Assembly (NCBI GenBank): GCA_028023455.1
Contig: JAQFVV010006246.1
Location: 4,079,501 to 4,143,500, forward strand
Length of the DNA: 64,000 nt
Direction of reading: 5' to 3'
Source of the DNA: Epiperipatus broadwayi
Lineage: Eukaryota > Onychophora > Udeonychophora > Euonychophora > Peripatidae
Shown: positions 12,405-23,941 of the stretch, piece by piece
How positions within the stretch are numbered: the first letter of the stretch is position 1
Layout: every line of letters starts with the position of its first letter
The notes under the pieces: generated by a model
Databases searched by the model: none
The model's input: only the letters and a program-made list of their open reading frames with translations
Told to the model about the DNA's origin: nothing
Position numbers and translations under genes: made by a program

Positions 12405-12510
12405 AAAAATATATGTAAGAGATTATGATCTAAGCCAACCGATGAGGGCTGGTTTTGCATGAAATGTGCATCTTTGGAATCATACATTTTTTTCACATGT
12501 CTTTGGTCAT
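12405..12510 (+). repeat. RepB fragment
   Basis: 'gatctaagccaaccgatgagggctggttttgcatgaaatgtgcat' followed by 'cacatgtctttggtcat' matches the middle of RepB at 22.78-22.87 and 60.28-60.36 kb at moderate identity. The flanking parts of RepB are absent. Confidence 0.55.
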
Positions 12511-12540
12511 ATGTTTATGACTGCACCCCACCCCCTCCCA

Positions 12541-12632
12541 AATATTAAAATTAGATAGAAACCAGTCCCTACCTTGCATGAGAGTTGTGTAGTAAAAATC
12601 ACACTACAGAAATATTATTCATTAAGACTTCA
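12541..12632 (+). repeat. RepC copy 2
   Basis: 'gatagaaaccagtccctaccttgcatgagagttgtgtagtaaaaatcacactacagaaatattattcatt' is the fullest RepC copy in this stretch. It lies about 280 bp after copy 1 with a RepB fragment between them, so this stretch may be the wreck of one composite element. Confidence 0.6.
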
Positions 12633-12780
12633 TGGTGTTAGATATGCTGAGATCTCACTTAGCATTTTATATTTTTAGGATTTTTAAATTTGTGTATGAA
12701 AAGTTGATAACATTATAAACTGTTTTATGCAATGATACCTCTACTCATTTAACAATATTTATGCTAAAATGCTCATTCCT

Positions 12781-12988
12781 TTTTGAGACCTTAAAAACTG
12801 AGCAGGGCTAATTCCTAATGTCCGTTTCATGTATTCTTACCATTGCAACTACTATTATGATATAATTATTCATACAGTGTACAAACATCTTTGGATTTCT
12901 CACCTATATGATCATCTAGCTTGGTGAATTTATTGACTTTTTATCTTTGAGATTAAGATCAAGAAATATTATGATCTTTCTTCTTAGT
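12781..12988 (-). mobile_element. RepA copy 2, antisense and upstream of RTE copy 2
   Basis: The reverse complement shows the RepA landmarks ('tttcttgatctta', 'ataaattcaccaagctag', 'aggaattagccctgctcag'). The next 150 bp align with the sequence between RepA and the RTE start at 54.0-54.16 kb. RepA therefore holds the same position and opposite orientation relative to both RTE copies. Confidence 0.75.
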
Positions 12989-13099
12989 TGCCTGATAGAT
13001 TTTAACTGAAACATCAGTTGAGTTTTTTGAAAATAGAATAAGGCTGTGTGTGGATGATCTTTTTTAAATAGATATTTATAAATAAAAGTAAATTATGGC

Positions 13100-15872
13100 T
13101 TTCATTTCCAGAATACTGTAAAGTCACCATCTAAGGCAGTGATTGGTGGCTGAAGGTAAGTGATGCTAAGAATCTCTTGACTACAGATTCGAACTGCAAT
13201 TTGATGGCAACTTTTTTTTTAGGTATTTATAATTGCAGATTACTTTCAATTGAAGGAGAATTGCAAGAAATGAAAAAAGAACTGCCATATTAAATAGGAT
13301 ATTGTTGAACTTTGTGAAGTTAGAAGAAAAGGTGATGAGACAATTGATTTAAAAAATGGAAATATATAATATTACAAAGGTACAAAAATTGGAAGTGCAA
13401 GTGTAATGGAATTTATTCCAAAAAAAAGTGGAAAAACAGTATGGTAGAGATTGATATGTATCAGATAGAGAGGCAAGATTAATTATTGGAAAATGCCAAA
13501 TGTTGATAATTCAAATTTATGCACCAACAAATTGTTATTAAAATTAAAAAAAAATAGAGGATATTTTATGGATGCACAAAAGGCTTTTGATCAGACCAAA
13601 CAATATTTTTAAATTGTCATGGAAAAGTTTCATAATCGTAGAATTGACAAACACTTGAAAGATGAAAGCACTGGGGATAAATTTGATTGTGATGTTAGGA
13701 CACATACTTGTGTAGTTTGCAAAAAAAATTATATTAAAAAAGCATCCAAATGAAGGTACACCAGAATTGGATTATATTTTGACTATCAGAAATATGATAA
13801 TTCATCACAGGAAATGATATATGTTCCAGCAAAATTTATAGAGACTAAAATAATTAAACAAAACAATATCTATAGTTGATATTTGTAACCTTTGCAAACA
13901 TTCCAATGAATTCAAATTATAACTTGCAAATCATTTTTAAATATTAAGAGAGATTTGAATGAAATCAATAAGAGAACTGATACACTATTAAGAACTACAA
14001 CAAAGATAGCTGGTACAAAAAAGCAGCAATTTACTAATAAAATTTATATTGCAACAATATAATTTATGAAGAAAAGAAGGAATATGAAAATATATATAAA
14101 TGATCTATTAAAAAGAACTGAATATCTATAATATTGTAAAATAATACAAAAAAGAGTTAATCATTACATAACAAAATATGATTATGAATTAACAAAGACA
14201 TTTTGGAAGAGTGTAAAACAATCTTGGTATTGGTAGCAAACTTATTTTTTGCAATAAGCAGAAAAGATGGAACTATTACTGAAAAGAGAGATGACACAAG
14301 AAATGGGTGGAAGAGTTGTGTAAAAAATTATATAACAATAAAGAACAAGAAAAAGTATCCCCTATAATTACTACATCTAAATTGTTCAGGATATTAAATG
14401 AAGAATTTAGACATGCAATTAAATCTATGGAAAAAGGGGAAAACTCCAGGTAATAAAAGAATTTGAATTGATATCTTAACAGAAGCAGGTAAAGAAATAG
14501 AAAAATTGCTATCAAAATTATATACCAAATATTTAAATGATAAAGGTGTAGCTGATGATTGGAATAATGGAGTACTAATAATAATATTTTTAAAAAATGA
14601 TAAAAAACATATTAAAAATTACAGAGCTACCATTCTTTTATCAGTTCTATACAATTTTTTACCAAGATAATTACAACTTGTCTGCAATGAACTTTGGATA
14701 TTAACTAAGCAAAAAAGCAAGCTGGATTTAAAAGTGATTTTAGCACAATAGATCACATCCAAGTATTGAGAGAATTATAGAAAGGACTAATAAATATGGA
14801 TTGTCATTATGCTTTGGATTATGAAATATATTTGATTTTTTAAGCATGTTGTCAATGATCAAAGCATTGGATTATCAAGATATAGTTCCAGGATCTTGTC
14901 ATATTCTGAATAATATTTCCTAAAATGCAACAGCAATGATGGTACTAGGAAGGTTAACATTGAGAAGGATATACAACAGAGTGACTTCATATCTCCAAAA
15001 AAAATTCTAGAAATTGTGTGGATTAAAATGAGAAGTTGGAGAGTGAAAGCAATTGGCGATTATTTAAATCATTTAGATTTTGCAGACGATGTAATTGTTT
15101 TATACATAATACTTTAGAGCTTCAGGAAATGTTGTAAAAATTTTCAGTGGAAAATAAAAAGTAGGAGTAAAAGTAAATGCTAAAAAGTCTAGTGTTGTCT
15201 AATTAATTTTCTCAAAAGAAAAAAGTAAAGATTGATAAAGATGAATTAGAAGAAGTTTACAATTGCAAATGCCCTGGACAGATTATTAATATAGATGTTA
15301 AATATAATGGAAGAAATTAATTGTAGAATTAAGCTTGAGTATAGTGCTTTCTTTTTCATATGTCAAATGTGTTGACTGTGAAGCAAACCCAGGCCAGCTG
15401 CTTGGAAGGCAGCTATGCTAACTGCTAGGCCACCAACGCTTATGCTTTTTGGTAGAAATAACCTAATATTGAAAGGAAATTTGTCTATGTTTTTCAAGAG
15501 GAAGATCTTTAATTATAATTTGTGTTATAAGTTCTTACTTATGGATCTGAGACCTGAATACTTAACAGAAGATACCTCAGATCATTCAAGGAAGTATGGA
15601 GAGATGAAATAATAAGAAAAGATCAAAAATGAAATATATGTGTGAGAGAACAAACAGATATTAGAGACATCATTAAAAGAATTAAGACACTGGAGCTATC
15701 TGGACAAACTGGTAGATGAGATACCACATGTGAAGTGATTGGATAAAATAAGGAAGTGTTTTGGCATGGTATGAAGAAGAGAGGCTGGATATCAGAGAAA
15801 CTGGATTAAACTCAAAGAAATAATCCTGAAATGGATTGATAGCAGTTGAAAATGATGATGATGATGATGAAT
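13100..15872 (+). pseudogene. RTE-type retrotransposon copy 2 (endonuclease and reverse transcriptase), decayed
   Basis: Aligning with RTE copy 1 (minus strand, 50.85-54.02 kb), the region reads in order: endonuclease start (IYNCRLLS.EGELQEM; GLCEVRRKG at about 13,300-13,335), WTWKHPNEGT-like (about 13,740), D.WNNGVLIIIF (about 14,560), EQAGFKSDFSTIDHIQ (about 14,700-14,765) and the catalytic FADD box (15,079-15,090, intact). The C-terminal domain 'RKKRGWISEKLD' follows at about 15,780. It ends with 'gatgatgatgatgatga' at 15,853-15,869, an RTE-style short-repeat 3' tail. Many stops and frameshifts make it dead. It is interrupted by a SINE at 15.35-15.44 kb. Confidence 0.85.
15348..15440 (-). 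mobile_element. tRNA-derived SINE nested in RTE copy 2
   Basis: The minus strand reads GCGTTGGTGG CCTAGCAGTTAGCAT (A-box region), then CTTCCAAG (anticodon-like TCC), then B-box-like GGGTTTGCTTC, ending in an A-rich stretch (plus-strand T run near 15,350). RTE copy 1 is continuous at the matching point. An imperfect duplication of 'tagtgcttt' / 'tatgctttt' flanks the unit. It is a different tRNA family from the 8.4- and 18.95-kb SINEs. Confidence 0.75.
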
Positions 15873-16439
15873 TTAAAAAGTTCAGATAAATTTTTTTATT
15901 CCTAGTTGAATAATGTTTTAGCATTAACAATATTAAAAGATCTTTTTTCTTCTTTTTTTAAAATGGCCAATTATAGCTTAATCTATTTTCACAACTTATA
16001 TATTGAATATTATGGCAGAAAAATCACAGAAAAAAATTTGGATTTATTTTTGCTGAAAACAATAGCTAAGTGTTAAAAATATTAATTAAATACTTAAAAA
16101 CACAAATTGTTTGTCAGCTCATGGAATAAAATGTTTTAAGGTTAAATGGAAATTGCATTAAAAATAAATTTGGTTCCAAATACATTAAGAAAAAAATTAA
16201 TCATCCTTTAGAAGCCACTGCTATGTGTCCTAATTTTCACTATTAAATTGCCAGTGATGCATGAAATTTTTTTTAAAAGCATTCTGAATGTGACTAAGCC
16301 TTTTCTTACATTCTTTATCTGACAATGACTGATTATAACTTTAAAAAAATGTGTCATTTTTTGCTCAACAAAATAACGCAATGAATACAGAATATACAAA
16401 TTAAAGACAGAAATTCAATGACTAACAAAAAGGTTATAA

Positions 16440-16685
16440 ATAATTGGTGATTTAAAATTGCAAAGGAAATACAATCATTCATTGATTGTTATTACTTGAA
16501 TTTTTTAGTTGAAGTGACATATGAAGATGGAAAGACAATATTATAATTCTTTTAAGTAATAATTATATTATAATAATCAGCTTCAAATACATGGAAAAAG
16601 TATTTTGACACCTTTTTGTAGAATAATACAAGAATTCTGATCAATTCTACCCTCTCATTGAAATTTAAACAAATATATTCTGTTT
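16440..16685. other. No recognisable feature
   Basis: AT-rich sequence between the RTE copy and the PLE-1 pair. I see no coding or repeat signal. Confidence 0.4.
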
Positions 16686-17272
16686 AGTGTTTTCCTGAAG
16701 GTTTTTGATGATGGGGTTCTAATTGTATTTATATGTTGGTCTATTTACATCATCTAATATGAGTAGAAAAATTTAATTTTATTTAAATATTCCAAATACA
16801 TTCAACTGTTAGTAATAGCACCCAGATTAGTATATGCACACTGTTTAGAAAGGTTTTATTCTCCCCTCTTCTTCAGGTGTTGCTAGCTACCAGTGACAAT
16901 ACTAACATGGGAATTGAACCTGGACCCTTAAATTCTTTGAGTATTGAATTTTATGGTCACACTCTAACCAACTGAGCCATCCTGCCAAAGGCAACAGTCA
17001 GTAAAACTTTCATATACTTATCTTTTAGGTTCCTCCTGATTTAGTGGTATCCATACTTTATGTATAGTCACAATAGGTTGACTTATTGAATTGTTTGCCA
17101 TTGTCATGTGAGCAGCTTCTTTAAATTTTCTATTTTGTATCTTTTCTTCTCTATCCAATATTTTTGTATTTTCCCAATTGAACATATATTCATTGGTACA
17201 TATCTGTTTTCTCTTTTTTAATCATCAATTTGTGTTCTTGCAATCACCTTTTAATTAGAAAACTGGGTTCAC
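16686..17272 (-). mobile_element. PLE-1 3' end, minus strand (pseudo-LTR, tRNA-like, endonuclease C-terminus)
   Basis: Reverse-complement order: the C-terminal part of the PLE protein ('TNEYMFNWENTKILD', 'FKEAAHMTMANNSIS', about 17,080-17,220), a tRNA-like segment with A box 'tggctcagttggttagag' (about 16,963-16,980) and B box 'ggttcaattcc' (about 16,911), the hammerhead-like start CTGAAGAAGAGG (16,866-16,877), then the pseudo-LTR to about 16,690. It matches the PLE-1 copy at 39.5-40.25 kb block by block. Together with 17,283-17,640 it forms a head-to-head pair. Confidence 0.82.
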
Positions 17273-17282
17273 CAATTCCTCA

Positions 17283-17640
17283 TTCACATAAGTCAACCTA
17301 GTGTGACTACACATAATGTATGGAAACAACTAATCAACTTTGCTCGTAGAAAAAAGGTGGAGAAATCAATAGGAACATCAGAGATAAGTATATGAAATTT
17401 CTACTGACTGTTTCCTTTGGCAGGAGGGTCCAGGTTCGATTCCCATGCTAGTACTGTCACTTTTATCAGGCCAACAGCATCTGAAGAAGAGGATAGAATA
17501 ATATCTCTTGAAATGGTGTACATATACTAACATGTAAGCTTGAATGTATTCAGAAATATTTAAATAAAGTTAAATTTTTTAAGACATTCAATACTCATAT
17601 TAGACAATGGAAATAATCCAACATATAAATACAAATTTCT
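17283..17640 (+). mobile_element. PLE-1 3' end, plus strand
   Basis: The unit starts at 'caacctagtgtgactacaca', matching the PLE-1 coding 3' end (39,775 onward). It continues through the stop region and a tRNA-like segment that has lost its A-box half (only 'gggtccaggttcgattccc' remains, about 17,426). Next is a hammerhead-like CTGAAGA...GAAA with a strong stem (AAGAGGATA / TATCTCTT, 17,487-17,513), then the terminal repeat to about 17,640. Confidence 0.82.
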
Positions 17641-18770
17641 GTTTAATTTAGTCAAAATAGTTCATTATAATACCAAAAATGGAAAGACTACAGTTCCTAA
17701 AGCAATATTTGAAGAAATTTAAAACTATGGTAATGTTATCCAATATTTAAACTACTTCTATTATTCTAACTTATAAAAATAAATGTAGAAAATACTGAAA
17801 TACTTTTGTTAACTTCTACAGTATGTATTTTTCCAAAGACTTTGTGAAATAGTTTTACTTCCTAAGTTATAGAATATTTACCAAAGACGATGTAGTCTAG
17901 AAGATTAAGAAACACTATAGATATAGCTTTGCCATATTGCACACTTAGTCTTAACAGTAGATTATAGATAATTTTTAAAATCATATATCACATTATTATA
18001 TGATTAGGCTTTGATGGTAGCTTTTTAATTTGAACTAATTAAAGGCAAAAATGAGAATTTATCTTTTAGATGCATAGTGTGTTGATAGTTGAGCTTTTCT
18101 TGCCCATTCCAAAATATGAATTTTACAATATTTTATTGTTTAAATCCCACTTATAAAGACTCTTGTTGTAATTAAGGTCCATGAATTAAAGTTCATTATC
18201 ATTCAGTAATTTAAAAAAAAAACTTTTTAGATTTGATGATTTTGGCTTTGAAAATTTTCAATAACTTTCAAATATGTTACTACCTTTTAGAGAAAAAAAA
18301 CTTATATGTTAAGCTGCAATTTAGATTTTAATGTGTTGTTGCTGCATTTAATATTTTGCAAATAGATATTTCATCATAGTAATATAACTATTTTAGTACA
18401 ACTAACTGTACATGTAATTCTATCAATCTTATTGTAAGTAAATGAGACATCTTTTGCTTCAATGTAACATTAAAGCATGGAAAAAATTCTGAAAATACAG
18501 TGGCAAGACTAATTAGTGTATTATTTGTCTACCTGAATTTGATTATATTAAAGCTATTATAAAAAGATCATATGCACGTGATAATATGAAATTTTCCAAA
18601 TGTGTTTTATGGTGAATTTAACCATAATTTCATTGAAGGGATAGACTCCATTTTTATTACAAACATTATCTCAAATAAATTCTAAAAGGTGCATTAATAC
18701 CAGGATATTTCTGACAATAGAATATAATGGATAAGTAGATAAACTAAAGTTTTTCAAAAATCAATAATAA

Positions 18771-19485
18771 CTATAAAACAGGCCTGGCCAAGATGACTGC
18801 GGTTGACCAGTTGACCACAAGGTCTCTAGAAGTCGACTGCAAAGCTGACATGACATTGACAAATTATAGTGATAAATTCAGAACTGATTTGAATATAAAA
18901 ATAATAAAAAGAGAATTCAAAATTATTCTCATTTAAAAATAATTTGTCTTGCATTGGTGGTCAAGAGGTCAGCGCGACTGTCTTGCACTTGCAGGCAGTT
19001 GCCCGGGTTGCGGGTTCGCGTCCCGGCCGATGCTATGACACACAAAAAAAGTTAAATTTAAAATAACACCTGTTGTTATTGTCGATGTCAAAAATAACCC
19101 CAGGTTGGAAAAAGTTGAAAAGAATTAAATTATTTCTGTGTAACACTAGAGCTAAAAATCTTAGAAATACTTAATTGCTGTTTTCCTGAGGAAAAATGAA
19201 AATAATTGTCCTGGAGAAACAAGGATTTTAATGAATTGATTTTAAAACAAAGAAGTTGTGAACTTTTTAAAACACTTCATCAAGCTAGCAAATAATCCCC
19301 AAGGAGATTTAAAAAGAAAACAGAACTTCAAAGCATTATTGTTTTCCATTCCATTTTTCGTTCCAGCAAAAAACAACATTTTTTATCTGGTTTTTGTTTC
19401 AAAGCCCTGAAAAAAACATAATTGCCCTTGGGTACCTTAAAAGTCATGCCCGACATCTAAAAGTTTGGCAACCCCTGCTATAGAA
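18771..19485. mobile_element. Non-autonomous hAT-type element (MITE) with 8-bp target-site duplications
   Basis: The element spans 18,779-19,477. Its left end begins CAGGCCTGGCCAA. The reverse complement of its right end begins CAGGGGTTGCCAA. These form an imperfect inverted repeat of the hAT CAGGG type. The flanks 'ctataaaa' (18,771-18,778) and 'ctatagaa' (19,478-19,485) match 7 of 8 bases, as expected for hAT transposition. No transposase is readable inside. A tRNA-derived SINE is nested at 18.94-19.06 kb. Confidence 0.8.
18943..19055 (+). mobile_element. tRNA-derived SINE nested in the hAT MITE
   Basis: 18,951-19,033 folds like a tRNA. The ends GCATTGG and CCGATGC pair as a 7-bp acceptor stem with one G-U. 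A-box-like 'TGGTCAAGAGGTCAGCGC' and B box GGGTTCGCGTCCC are present. The unit is followed by an A-run tail. 'atttaaaaataa' (18,931) and 'atttaaaataa' (19,056) are probable target-site duplications. The B-box end is nearly identical to the 8.4-kb SINE. The surroundings and A tail argue against a working tRNA gene. Confidence 0.82.
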
Positions 19486-22400
19486 AAAGCTTTCAATAAT
19501 TCTAAAAGACTAGTATATGATAAATGATATTTTTGGGTTTTACATATTGATTTGTTTACTTATAGCAAATCTCATCTTCAAGATTTCTATTCTTTGTTTT
19601 TAATTCTTCCTTTGTTATTTTATAATTCTGGAGTAAAGAGATACAAGAATTTAAGTAATTTTATTCAAATAGAGATTCTCCTTATGTGAACTTCACAAAA
19701 AACGTCTAAGAAATGCTAAAAGTATTTTTAAAATCAAAATCTGAAACTTTTATTGCTTTAATTTAAATAAAAAATTTATTGAAAAAGTAAAATAGAGAAA
19801 AAATTTTTTTTACAAATTGACAACAGCTATTAATATATTAATATTTAACAAAAAAAAAGACTGAAAAGAAACAAAATATTTACTTGCTATCAATGAACAT
19901 GAATACATTAATAATAATTAACACATAATGGAAAAGTAGACAGAAAAGAAAATATAAATTTTACAAAGTGTCAGTGTCTGTGAATATGTAAATATTAATT
20001 AACATTGAATAAATGTATTGACTGATATGAAAATATAAGTTTTACAAAGTGATTATATACTTGATAATGATTAACTTTTAGTGGAATGTAGATTGGGAAA
20101 AACAAACTGATAGTATGTTAATAATGATTTTTATAAATCATTATTAAAAGTTATATAAATAAAGACAAAGTCAAGCTGCAAAGTGGAACCAATTATTTTT
20201 TTATTGAAGTGACATATTCTTTTTTTTATTATTTGTTTGTTTTTGAAATTTAACTGATTTTTGGATCATATATCCAAATGGATATCACCTATGCCACATA
20301 TGTCTGCCATATGATAGTTTAAATTTCAAGTTCACTCAGGTAAGTCTAAAAACTTTTTCTAAGATTAATAATTTTTTCCAAATAATCATTTTATAGCTAA
20401 CATGTATAGACATTCAATATGGTCAGTAAATGATATCTGGTTATTACTAGGATGTTGCAAAAGAACTAGTGCAATATATGTCTGAATAATCAGCCCATAT
20501 TTAAATATAAAGTATTTGGTATTTAGGTCAGCTTAAAGCTACCAGTGAAAAATGAATTGATTAATTAGTAATGAAATGTTTATTAGAAAATGAGTATTGA
20601 TTACAGACAATTGATAAATAAAATGAATCTTAAGAATCTTTTATATAATCTAAACTGCTAACAGTTCATATAGTGACAGTCAGTCATCAAAATTCACTGA
20701 TAAATAATGTTTTAAAAAAAAATTTCATTAGTAAGGATCACCTACCAAGAAAGTATATTGAAATTATTTCATTTAATCGAAGTATTTATCCAATATTTCT
20801 GAATGCAATAAAATGTTGGCAAATAAATTAAAATGTATATTTAAAAAAATAACACTCATCTATAGTCCAAAATTGTTACCAGCTAATAATCTACTTTTAG
20901 AAACAAATGTAAGCATGATGATATAATATTAAAAAGAGACTTTATCTAAATAAAAAATGTTGACATAAATTTGGTGTTGAATATATTAACAACAGCATGA
21001 ATAATTCTATTACACTGTTAATTGCTTTATTTATTAATTGAACAACACACTGCATATTTATTTGTTATAATGGTTGAAAAGATCTTTTCAATGTTCTAAA
21101 TGTAATAACTGGATATTATAAGAAGACCTGTTGATGTCAACAGAAAATAATAATCAGTCTGTATGTAAAACTTTATACAGTTTGAAACAATACCTGGAAT
21201 CTTAAATTAGAATAAGACCCAAAAGAATTAAGTTTCACTTCCTCTACAGCTACTTAAAATAATATTAGTTTGCATTGATGATATTTATATTTATAGATAC
21301 CTGTACTTAAACAATTTTCAGAAAGTAGTTGTGATATAAAAAACATCATAATTGTTTGATAAGGTGTAACATTTTTAATTTAGCCTATGTTAATGAAATA
21401 GCATGAATATATTAAATATTATATATCTATCTGTATAATTAGCTGAGTAGTAAGAGTGGTTAACTTGAATACTAAAGATACTTATATTAATTTCCAATGA
21501 AAAAGTCTCAAATTTTTCTGAATATAATAAACATTATGATTATGTAGCTTAAAAAATCTAAAAAAAATTATATTAATCAAATGGTTAGTATTGGCAAATT
21601 TCTACCAGCAGCAATCAAGGTTTTATTGTTTGATGATCAGTTATGTAATTAATTTATCAACTTTTACACAAAGAATTTAATATGCATACATACACATTAT
21701 TATTATTATAGTTTGGCATACAATTCTGAATCAAAATGTTCTCTATACTTTTTCAAGCATTGACCATTAAAAATTCAAACAAATATAATACTTTTAAGGG
21801 TGTCACAAAGTTTCTTGACATTGGTTTTAATTATTAGTTCACAATCCTGATATTAACTTTATCAAAAAATAAAAAGTTATGCTAATGTAATTAGTTATTT
21901 AAAAGAATAAAATCAACAGGTGATTAGTACAACTAGGTGATGTGCTTATGTGAAAGTTCTCAAGCCGGGTTTGGATTTTTCAGCTACTTAGTCTATCAAC
22001 CTATCTATCCATAAATATAATCAATAAATGGATATCTGGCTATTGTTTGCAAATTATTTCAAAGTCAATATTATAGTATTTTATGAAAGCAAAGACTGTA
22101 TCCAGATTTGAACATTCAGATGAATTGCTTTGTGAATATAAAAATATAGATTGGGCTGCTTTAGTGATAAAAAAATTTTCCAATGGAGAATCAAAGAATA
22201 TAAATTATTTTAAAAACTACAGTATGTTATTCATGATTACTATTTTTACATATACTGAAATGAAAAGTTTGCAACCCATAAAAGAATTAAACATACTGGC
22301 ATTAAGCATGATTTTGTGTTGGAGACAATTATCAACAAAATATCATTATGGATAATTTACCTTCTGAATGTAATATATAGGGTATACAACTACAGACTTT

Positions 22401-22555
22401 CACTTTTGGTTTTTAGTTAGCATAAATTTCTGAATTTACTTATGTTATGAAGTTTTAGAGTTAAAGTTGAAACTTATTAAACATTACAACAATCATTTAC
22501 ATATTTAAAAACACAGTGCATTAAAGGTCTGCCCATCCCTCACATATGTATGTAG
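19486..22555. other. AT-rich stretch, no gene recognised
   Basis: About 3 kb with no dispersed repeat I could match within the window. A 90-codon open frame at 22,083-22,355 (+) has unremarkable, AT-driven composition and no motif I recognise. I do not call it. Confidence 0.45.
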
Positions 22556-22559
22556 ATGT

Positions 22560-22970
22560 ATTATTCTCCAGTACAACATGAGGGATCAGAATGACTAAAT
22601 GGTAAACATGGGTAGGATGACAACCTTGGCACTAATGTGCGCTTTGAACATTCCATCAGATTTTTAATGAAATGGATGGCTGAAGAGTTGTGGGCTGGAG
22701 TAGTTTGAAGCCTGTCCATTAAAGTATGAAGATTGGCTATCTTAATATAAATCTGAGCACTGATTGTATATATGTGTGAGGATAGTAATCTGGACCAACT
22801 GATGATTGCTGGTTTAGCATGAAATACGTATATTGATGATTATTTATCTTTTTAACATGTGTATGATCAGGTGGGTCAGCAATATAAGATGGCATGGAGA
22901 GTTGAGGGTTGTGTGAAAGTCTGTGATGTAGGTAAGCCTGTACAGTGTATTAATTCAACATTTAGAGTAA
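22560..22970 (+). repeat. RepB copy 1
   Basis: About 400 bp is shared with 60,075-60,490. Landmarks: 'gatgacaaccttggcactaa', 'tttgaacattccat', 'gtttgaagcctgtccattaa', 'gattgctggtttagcatgaaat', and 'ggtgggtcagcaatataagatggca' near the 3' side. The tRNA-like B box that the 60-kb copy keeps is lost here. The ends ('cagtacaac' / 'cctgtacagtg') are weakly inverted. Confidence 0.78.
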
Positions 22971-23776
22971 ATTAACATGTTTAAAAGTGTCCAGTAACAC
23001 AATATTTGCAAGTGGGAAAAAATTATGAAAATATACTTAAGAATTTTTTTTTTTTTGTATTAGCTTTTGAATATTTATATGATTATTATAGTACCTCAAA
23101 TGAGTATATATTTTAAATATAATTATTGACATTTGAATTTTACTTATGATAACAATTTTCTCAGAATTATCCAGAAGATGAACCCATTTTATTATTGACA
23201 TTCCTCCCCATGTAAATCCATACAGTCCAATAAAAAATGGATCTCATTATTTGCAGTGAAGATAACTTATTTAGGAGGTGAAAACCCCAGAATCAAACCA
23301 TGGTACTCAATCTAAAAGCAGAGCTGGCTGAATCCAATAAATAGCATTTATCTCAGTAATTCTAGAAAAAATAGATAAGTATTATCCCAGAACAGGACAA
23401 AATATAAAGTACTTAATGCACATGTGATCCAAATAGCAATCATAACTATTCTAAATCCAGATTTGTTCATGTAAAAAAAATTGATGATGATAATAGATAG
23501 ATAATCAGACCCTAATGATAAATTTAATACTGGCATAAATTATGTAAATAAATCTTTACAACCAATTGGCACATGGAATGTAGAAGTGAATTTCAAATTA
23601 ATTAAAATGTTTCTTTTGGGAAAAGACAGACACTCATTAAAATAACCACTTTATAACATATAATATGATTTGTGTGGAGTTTTAACAATATGTTATATGG
23701 AAGTATGTATTTTGAATTTTAACAAATATCTTGTTATATAAATACCACAAAATTTGGTTTTACTTTCCTACATCTA
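22971..23776. other. No gene recognised
   Basis: AT-rich. Around 23,280-23,340 a minus-strand 'ggtttgattctgg' resembles a B box, but no A box at proper spacing supports a tRNA-derived unit. Confidence 0.35.
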
Positions 23777-23941
23777 ATGTACAAAATTCTGAAATTAAAG
23801 AAATTTATTCAAGATGTGAAGACAAATGAAAACTTCAAGGCAAGACAAGTAGTCATTCGATCATCTAATGAATATGATGGAAAATATGGAATTGATGAAA
23901 TGCAAGAAATGAATGACTCCTACAGTTTGTTACTGAAGTAA
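23777..23941 (+). CDS. Unrecognised 54-codon open frame, possible terminal exon
   Basis: The frame from ATG at 23,777 to TAA at 23,939 reads MYKILKLKKFIQDVKTNENF then KARQVVIRSSNEYDGKYG and ends SYSLLLK. It has mixed, protein-like composition unlike the Lys/Asn/Ile/Phe frames nearby. I do not recognise it. It could be the last exon of a host gene or a relic of a transposon. There is no clear acceptor site and no polyadenylation context. Confidence 0.2.
   Translation: MYKILKLKKFIQDVKTNENFKARQVVIRSSNEYDGKYGIDEMQEMNDSYSLLLK

Noticed and set aside
18951-19033. Functional alanine tRNA gene
   Set aside because: The acceptor pairs, but the D and anticodon arms are irregular. It is followed by an A tail, sits in a SINE context with flanking duplication, and has a sister SINE.
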